Assembly (NCBI GenBank): GCA_021778375.1
Contig: JAJYCM010000071.1
Location: 1 to 10,910, forward strand
Length of the DNA: 10,910 nt
DNA from: Bacteroidota bacterium
Lineage (GTDB): Bacteria; Bacteroidota; Ignavibacteria; Ignavibacteriales; Ignavibacteriaceae
Direction: 5' to 3'
The notes under the pieces are model-generated. The model was not told where the DNA came from, made no database searches, and saw only the letters and a program-made list of their open reading frames with translations. Shown one piece after another: positions 5,657-10,910 of this stretch (position 1 is its first letter; the number at the start of each line of letters is the position of its first letter). The translations under genes were made by a program, and so were the position numbers.

Positions 5657-8275
5657 TCAATTTGGATTAATTGCTTCGTTAAGTATATCGATTAATTGAT
5701 CCTTAGTGAATGGTTTGACTAAGTAATGTGTACATCCTGCAGCAAGAAAGTCTTTCTTTGATCCCTGCATTGCGTAGGCAGTAAAAGCTATAATCGGAAT
5801 GTTTTCGTATCCGTGAATGGTTCTTATTATTTTTAAGGTATCAAGACCGCTCATTCCTCTACCAAGGTGTATGTCCATAAGAATAGCGGAATAGGGTTTT
5901 GATTTTACTGCTTCTATTGCGCTTGGGCCATTGGTTACGCTGTCAACATTAAATACTTTTTTTGAAAATAATTTTGTAACGTGTGTTGTAATTTCATCAT
6001 CTTCAACAAGTAATATATCGGGTTTTTTTTTCCCTTTTAATAATGTTGAGGCAATTTTCTTTTCTATGATTTTTTTGTTATCCCATTCCTTACAGGGCTC
6101 TAAAGATGGTTTGTGGTTTGTGGATATCAAATTAATTGGGAGTACAATCTTAAAAGTGGTTCCTTCTTTTACTGTAGAGACAAATGACACATTCCCTTTC
6201 AAATATTTTTCAGTCAGAAATTTAATACTATATGTGCCTATTCCCCTTCCGGGTCCTTTCGTTGAAAAGGAGCGTTCAAATATTTTTGCTTTAATCTCTT
6301 CAGATATGGTTGTTTGATTGTGAACCCCAAAAGAGAATTGCTCATTTTCTTTTTGGCATCCAATAGTAACAACACCTCCTGGTAATGAGGCTTCAATTGC
6401 ATTCTTAATTAGATTTTCAATCACACGGCTGAGCAATGCTTGATCTGTCTGAATCATTATATTTTCAAAGTTATCAGCGATTATTATCTCTTTATTTACT
6501 TCAGTCACTTTTTGAAAGATATTCCTGATTAATCCACCGATAAATTCCGAGGTACTAATAGTAGTAAGGTTAAGTTTTATTTCTGTTTTACCTGAAGTAA
6601 GGATTGATCTATGCGAAATAATTTCTTGTATAACTTTATCGGAGATTGCAGCAATTTGACGTACGTCAGAAAGCAATGATGAGTTTACTTTGTTATCTAA
6701 TAAATTATCTTTAAGTAAGTCAGCAAAACTTCTAAGATTACCGACAGTATTTAGAATATCGTGGAAGAAAAATCTTTCTATTTGCTTATACTCAGAAATA
6801 TCTTCAAAAATACCTACTACGGATAATATTTTTTCTTTCTCATGGACAATTGGAGAAAACATTGCCTTTAAAGAAATTATTTTATGAGAAGAGATTGATT
6901 GAAAATCACCTTCGTAACATCCTATGCTTCCTGCAAAGGCAAGTTCAATAGCGTTCTTAAGTTTTATGTCCTCAATTTTTTTAAAATCAAATCCTAAAGA
7001 TTCATTTTCTGGGATATCTAAAATATCCAAAAGCATATTATTACAATCAGTTATCTCCATTTTAAAATTTATATGAGCAATACCAAGAGGTGCGGTATTA
7101 AATAGAGATCTGTATTTTTCTTCACTCGCCTTTAGAGCTTCAGCGGCAACTTTGAGTTCGGTGATATCGCGGCTTAAACCCGCAATACCTATTATATTCC
7201 CATTGTCATCCCAGAATGGAGATTTTGTTACAATGCTCCAATGAGTCTGACCGGAAGAATCGGTCATAGATTCTTCTCGATTAAGAATAGACTTGCCGGT
7301 TCGGATGATTTCTTGTTCTTCTGAGCGGTACTTTAAAGCTACCTCATAAGGGAAAAGGTCAAAATCAGATTTGCCAACTAACTCGCGCGGATTATTAAAT
7401 CCCCACCGGTTGGCTAAAGCCTTGTTGTAAATAATAAATCTATGTTCGAGATCTTTTGCATAAATGCGATCAGGAATATTATCAAGTAATGAGCTCAATA
7501 AATTGCTTTCTTGCGATAGCAATTGTTCAGTTTGTTTTTGTTGGGTGATATCGAGAGAAAAAGCGATAACACCTGCAATTTCACCTTTAGCGTTGATCCA
7601 TGGGATTTTATCAGTTCTGACCCATTTTACACTATTTCCGGTAGTGACGGATTCAATAATTCCAATTTTTGGTATTCCGGAATTAATTACTTCGAGGTCA
7701 TCTGCGTAGTACTTATCGGACTCAACCGGAAAAATAAACTGCGTAGACTTTCCTTCAATTTCACCAACACTTTTATTTGCGATTTCAGCTGCCGCTTTGT
7801 TAACCCGGATAAAATTATTCTTAGTATCTTTGAACCAAATGGAAGCCGGTGAAGCGTCAATAATAGTGCGGAGCTGTCCCCTTTCCTCAAATAATTGAGC
7901 TTCTAATTTATTTCGCTCGCTAATATCTTTTACAATGATTTTATAGTAAACTTCATTATCAAGCCGGATCAAGCTCGACTTGACTTCTGCAATGAAAATG
8001 GAACCATGTTTTTTTAGGCTTTTGGTTACAAAAGTTAGGAAGTCTTTTTGGTTTAGAATTTTAATTTGTGTTTCAATATCAACTTTAGATTCAGGAGATA
8101 TTAAATCGTAAAAAGATAGTTTAAGGAATTCATTCTTTGAATAGCCATAGATTTGTACTGAGAGATCGTTTGCATCAATAATGTTAAAATTAAAGTCAGC
8201 AATAATGGTTATATCGTTTGCATACTTAAGAAGATATTCGAAGTAAATTAGTAGTTTATGTTTTGGATCAGACAA
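5657..8275 (-). CDS. Soluble multi-PAS hybrid sensor histidine kinase
   Basis: The 872-aa protein has four PAS domains (about 10-125, 132-250, 258-376, 385-500), a kinase core and a C-terminal receiver (753-870). PAS-associated C-terminal motifs (VKDISER, SLDITQQ, SRDITEL, FEDISEY) mark the domain ends. The H-box reads FFHDILNTVG with phosphoacceptor H505. The N-box NLIKNAIEA has N625. The G2-like box GPGRGIGTYS (674-683) belongs to a kinase subclass with RSFSTKGxGRGxGTYS. In G1, the usual DNG is HNQ (652-654), which from memory is not unique in this subclass. The receiver keeps E758/D759/D760, phosphoacceptor D801, T832 and K854, so phosphorelay is plausible. There is no signal peptide or membrane segment, so it senses an internal cue; no haem or flavin ligand residues are obvious. 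The start is TTG at 8275: an in-frame TAG lies five codons upstream, no Met occurs before residue 337, and no Shine-Dalgarno is visible. The output partner is unknown. Confidence 0.93.
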   Translation of the reverse strand: MSDPKHKLLIYFEYLLKYANDITIIADFNFNIIDANDLSVQIYGYSKNEFLKLSFYDLISPESKVDIETQIKILNQKDFLTFVTKSLKKHGSIFIAEVKSSLIRLDNEVYYKIIVKDISERNKLEAQLFEERGQLRTIIDASPASIWFKDTKNNFIRVNKAAAEIANKSVGEIEGKSTQFIFPVESDKYYADDLEVINSGIPKIGIIESVTTGNSVKWVRTDKIPWINAKGEIAGVIAFSLDITQQKQTEQLLSQESNLLSSLLDNIPDRIYAKDLEHRFIIYNKALANRWGFNNPRELVGKSDFDLFPYEVALKYRSEEQEIIRTGKSILNREESMTDSSGQTHWSIVTKSPFWDDNGNIIGIAGLSRDITELKVAAEALKASEEKYRSLFNTAPLGIAHINFKMEITDCNNMLLDILDIPENESLGFDFKKIEDIKLKNAIELAFAGSIGCYEGDFQSISSHKIISLKAMFSPIVHEKEKILSVVGIFEDISEYKQIERFFFHDILNTVGNLRSFADLLKDNLLDNKVNSSLLSDVRQIAAISDKVIQEIISHRSILTSGKTEIKLNLTTISTSEFIGGLIRNIFQKVTEVNKEIIIADNFENIMIQTDQALLSRVIENLIKNAIEASLPGGVVTIGCQKENEQFSFGVHNQTTISEEIKAKIFERSFSTKGPGRGIGTYSIKFLTEKYLKGNVSFVSTVKEGTTFKIVLPINLISTNHKPSLEPCKEWDNKKIIEKKIASTLLKGKKKPDILLVEDDEITTHVTKLFSKKVFNVDSVTNGPSAIEAVKSKPYSAILMDIHLGRGMSGLDTLKIIRTIHGYENIPIIAFTAYAMQGSKKDFLAAGCTHYLVKPFTKDQLIDILNEAINPN

Positions 8276-8662
8276 TTTATTATAAATCTAATTTAAGTTT
8301 AACTCACTGATTGATATCACTATTTCGAATTAAGTTTAATTTTAACTTCAAGCTTTTGATGGAAATTCAAGGAATAATTTATCATGCCGATAATTATATA
8401 AAAAGATTTGAAAGCTATATTCATTTTTTACAAGATTTAATTTAATGGTAAAATAATTAACTAACAAATGACAGAAAGTTAAATAATTGTGGTTATTATT
8501 AAGTTTGATAATTAGTTTGTAATCTATTATACTATATGATTTCCCATAATTCCATGGCACGGAAAGCCGCAATCCACTGCAGATCGTGTAAATGACAGTA
8601 GTGCTATAATAAATAATCGAATTGGTTAATAGAATTTAAAAAGGAGTTAAAGTGAAATGGGA
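8276..8662. other. Spacer between the two kinase genes
   Basis: The stretch is very AT-rich, with no supported gene, no clear terminator for the upstream kinase and no convincing promoter for the downstream one. A small patch at 8551-8593 has higher GC. Its plus strand reads MARKAAIHCRSCK and stop, and its minus strand reads DLQWIAAFRAMELWEII and stop. Neither is recognisable. The kinases may be co-transcribed or separately transcribed; the sequence does not decide. Confidence 0.4.
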
Positions 8663-10837
8663 CTAAATTTTAGGAAGAGTAAAAATAAATGATGTCTCAA
8701 CATCCGGTTCACTTATCGCCCAGAGACTACCCCCGTGTTTTTCGACTAAATCTTTACAGATAGTAAGTCCGAGCCCAGCGCCTTTTTCGCCACGAGTTCC
8801 GGAAGAAGAATATATCTTTTCAAACTTAAATAGATCTTTCAAATATTCTTCTTGAATTCCTCGTCCATTGTCTACAATGCATATTACGACTTTATCATCA
8901 GAAGAAGAAACAATAATTTTAATTTTGCCAGTTGGATAAGAAAATTTAATTGAGTTAGAAATAAGATTTCTTAAAATGATGGAAAGCATATCACTATCTG
9001 CTTTAACAAGAAGTCCAGCCGGTATTTCATTTAATAATTGTACTCCCTTTTGAGACGCATTGTGTTCAAGAATACTTATAGCATCATTAACAATTGTCAA
9101 TAATTCAAGTTCTTTAGGCGAGAAGTTTTCACTTTGTGTTTGGATAGTAGCCCATGAAAGAAGACCTTCAAGAAGATTAAAATAAATTTTAGCGTTTTTG
9201 TTTAGCGCTATAGAGAACATTCTGATTTCATTTTCATCTAAAGCATCAAGCTCATTTGCGAGAAGGTCGGTATAACCAATAAGCGATTGAAACGGGCTTT
9301 TTAAGTCTTGAGCGATGATTGAAAATAGGAAATTCTTTTTTGAGTGCAAATCTTCCAACTCCTTATTATATTTTAACATGGCTTCTTCTTCCTTCTTTTT
9401 CGAAGTAATGTCGGCACAAATTGCAAGCATAACTGATTTTCCATTAAAGATAAAATCCATTTCCGTAATTTCGACATCTAATATTGAACCGTCAATCCGA
9501 AGTAATTTTTGTTCATAGGGTAATTCTTTACTATTAGTTGATGGTCTATCCCCTTTTCGTCCATCTAATATTTTTTTGGTACCTGTAAAGAATGAGTTAA
9601 AAGGTTTACCGATAATTTCATCTTTATTTTTTGCGCCAAATAAATCGACACAGCTATCATTGACATAAAAGATACTTTGTGATTCGTGCAAAATAATTGG
9701 GAGAGGAGATTTTTCGACTACCAATTTATATCTTTTTTCAGACTCCATTAATTCCGATTCAAGTTTATGTTTTTCAATTAATCGTTGAATTTCTTCCTCG
9801 GCTTTTTCTTTACGAATATAATTACGGTAAATAATCATCGAACCGGCTATAAAAATTGAAGTAATCAATAGAAAAAGGAAGGAAAATTTCAATTGCGCAT
9901 TATTTTCAATAGCTTGCATTAAAGAAAATGAACCGGATATAATTAAGAGCCATTTAGTACCAGGTAGTTCAATATTATAAAAAGTAACTATTTTTTTTCC
10001 ATTATTTTTTGTCTGGAGTAAAACACTTTCATTTAGGATGAAAGGATTATAAGGTAAATTCTTTTCAGAATCTATTCCTACTGGATAAGCCGGATGACAG
10101 GTAATACAAGAATTACTATTGAGGTTTGTTGAGGAGAACTGAGGATGCTTATTATAATTAGGCGAAATTATTAAACCGTTATTATCGACTAAGATAAATT
10201 CAGTCTTTTTGGCTAATAGACTCAATTTGTAAATATTTTCATTTAGAAGACTTTCAAGATTAACTTTTAAGACTAATAAACCTTGAAATTTTAATTTTTT
10301 ATTTAGAGGATGAATACTGTTAGAGGAAGCATAGACGGGAGTAATTATCTTCAAATAACGGGTCAGCTTATTTAAGGTTAAATTTGAATCATCACTTGTT
10401 GATAATTTAATTTGCTGATAGTTAGAAGAATTACGGCACCAATTATAAAGGGAATTACTGCTAAAGTTTTGTCCTATTTTGGAGGAGTCTGTAGAAAATT
10501 TGACTTTTCTATTTGCATCGATGAATTGCAATTCCATGCCATAATGATTTTTGACAAAGTTGAAACATTCGTTAATATCATTTTGAATATTTTTTTTATT
10601 ATTATTTTCATACGAAATAGTTTTTGCTAATGCTTTAAAATCAATAGAACGATTGAAAATGTAGGTTTGTATTTGGGAGGCAACTATGTACGTTAAATCC
10701 TTTTGATGATCTTCAAAGCGGTTTGAGATTTCCTTATTAAATTCATGGTGAATATTATAAATGGAGTAAAAAATAATAAGTAAGGAAATAATCCAAAGAA
10801 TAAATATTACTTTATGTTTAGAGATTGAATAAATCAT
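8663..10837 (-). CDS. Membrane sensor kinase with periplasmic haem-binding motif and H-to-Q H-box
   Basis: The 724-aa protein starts with a membrane helix (10-28). A large extracytoplasmic region (31-316) of double-Cache type follows, then a second helix (318-337), a short coiled coil, one PAS domain (365-480), a HisKA-like helix pair (499-565) and an HATPase (608-722). The sensor region contains CITCH (C244, C247, H248), a c-type haem attachment motif, between FILVDNNGLIISP and the KWLLIISGS strand. Single-haem sensor domains of this kind are known, for instance in Geobacter chemotaxis receptors, so a redox or gas cue is a fair inference. The H-box reads FSIIAQDLKSPF: the phosphoacceptor position is Gln510 (codon CAA, 9308-9310). 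The ATP-site boxes are intact: N628, DNGRG (656-660) and GAGLG (686-690). It may be a pseudokinase, a partner in heterodimers, or act by phosphorylating another protein. The ATG at 10837 directly precedes the first helix; no Shine-Dalgarno is seen. It lies upstream of, and on the same strand as, the hybrid kinase. Confidence 0.93.
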   Translation of the reverse strand: MIYSISKHKVIFILWIISLLIIFYSIYNIHHEFNKEISNRFEDHQKDLTYIVASQIQTYIFNRSIDFKALAKTISYENNNKKNIQNDINECFNFVKNHYGMELQFIDANRKVKFSTDSSKIGQNFSSNSLYNWCRNSSNYQQIKLSTSDDSNLTLNKLTRYLKIITPVYASSNSIHPLNKKLKFQGLLVLKVNLESLLNENIYKLSLLAKKTEFILVDNNGLIISPNYNKHPQFSSTNLNSNSCITCHPAYPVGIDSEKNLPYNPFILNESVLLQTKNNGKKIVTFYNIELPGTKWLLIISGSFSLMQAIENNAQLKFSFLFLLITSIFIAGSMIIYRNYIRKEKAEEEIQRLIEKHKLESELMESEKRYKLVVEKSPLPIILHESQSIFYVNDSCVDLFGAKNKDEIIGKPFNSFFTGTKKILDGRKGDRPSTNSKELPYEQKLLRIDGSILDVEITEMDFIFNGKSVMLAICADITSKKKEEEAMLKYNKELEDLHSKKNFLFSIIAQDLKSPFQSLIGYTDLLANELDALDENEIRMFSIALNKNAKIYFNLLEGLLSWATIQTQSENFSPKELELLTIVNDAISILEHNASQKGVQLLNEIPAGLLVKADSDMLSIILRNLISNSIKFSYPTGKIKIIVSSSDDKVVICIVDNGRGIQEEYLKDLFKFEKIYSSSGTRGEKGAGLGLTICKDLVEKHGGSLWAISEPDVETSFIFTLPKI

Positions 10838-10882
10838 TTCATAAAGTTATTAATGTAATGGGAAATCCTTTGGAATATAATA

Positions 10883-10897
10883 TGTCATGTCACGTCA
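10883..10897. repeat. Three tandem GTCA pentamers
   Basis: TGTCA, TGTCA and CGTCA follow each other without gaps, 46 to 60 bases upstream of the start codon of the membrane kinase. The position suits a regulator site or a -35 region, but the repeat is short and could be chance. Confidence 0.25.
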
Positions 10898-10910
10898 TAA
10901 ATAATAATGC

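Noticed and set aside
7687..7890. 67-codon minus-strand frame inside the hybrid kinase
   Set aside because: It is an out-of-frame shadow of a PAS domain that is clearly coding in the main frame.
8348..8572. 74-codon minus-strand frame between the kinase genes
   Set aside because: It needs a TTG start, has no Shine-Dalgarno, and its Asn/Tyr/Leu-rich composition is what AT-rich non-coding DNA gives by chance.
8657..8692. 11-codon frame after an AAGGAG sequence
   Set aside because: It is too short, lies antisense to the end of the membrane kinase gene, and has no recognisable leader-peptide pattern.

Overview
This is an AT-rich bacterial window carrying a tRNA gene, five intact protein genes and one gene remnant. 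It most likely comes from the Bacteroidota/FCB group, possibly an Ignavibacteria-like lineage. The reasons are a promoter of the TTG...TAnnTTTG type directly before the tRNA gene, several other TAnnTTTG boxes, two genes with no visible Shine-Dalgarno, and PAS-rich, Cache-containing sensor kinases with Bacteroidota-like H-box contexts. The lineage is an inference; there is no 16S or ribosomal marker here.

Layout. Bases 46-1095 (minus) encode a 349-aa soluble coiled-coil protein of unknown function, divergent from tRNA-Arg(TCG) at 1348-1421, which has its own promoter and terminator. A repeat-bearing spacer leads to an NtrC-like response regulator (1825-3180, plus). A 670-base AT-rich spacer rich in palindromes and TAnnTTTG boxes precedes a predicted lipoprotein (3851-4816, plus) of a family I cannot name, which ends at a strong hairpin terminator. 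Bases 4867-5656 contain no intact gene, but include the C-terminal ~40 residues of a cytochrome c-like protein (5389-5544), a likely relic. Two sensor kinases follow on the minus strand: a soluble four-PAS hybrid kinase with a C-terminal receiver (8275-5657) and a membrane-bound kinase whose periplasmic sensor domain carries a CxxCH haem-binding motif (10837-8663).

How they may work together. Three of the five proteins are two-component signalling proteins, and two of these are atypical at key residues. The haem-motif kinase has Gln (510) where the phosphoacceptor His should be, although its ATP-binding boxes are intact. The NtrC-like regulator has GSSVGA in place of the sigma54-contacting GAFTGA loop and DN in place of DD in its receiver acidic pocket. 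The hybrid kinase keeps its H-box His and all receiver residues, but its ATP-lid G1 box reads HNQ instead of DNG. A redox- or ligand-sensing circuit with non-standard phosphotransfer or sigma54-independent output is conceivable. The sequence does not prove that these proteins act together. I see no CRISPR array, insertion sequence or replication origin.
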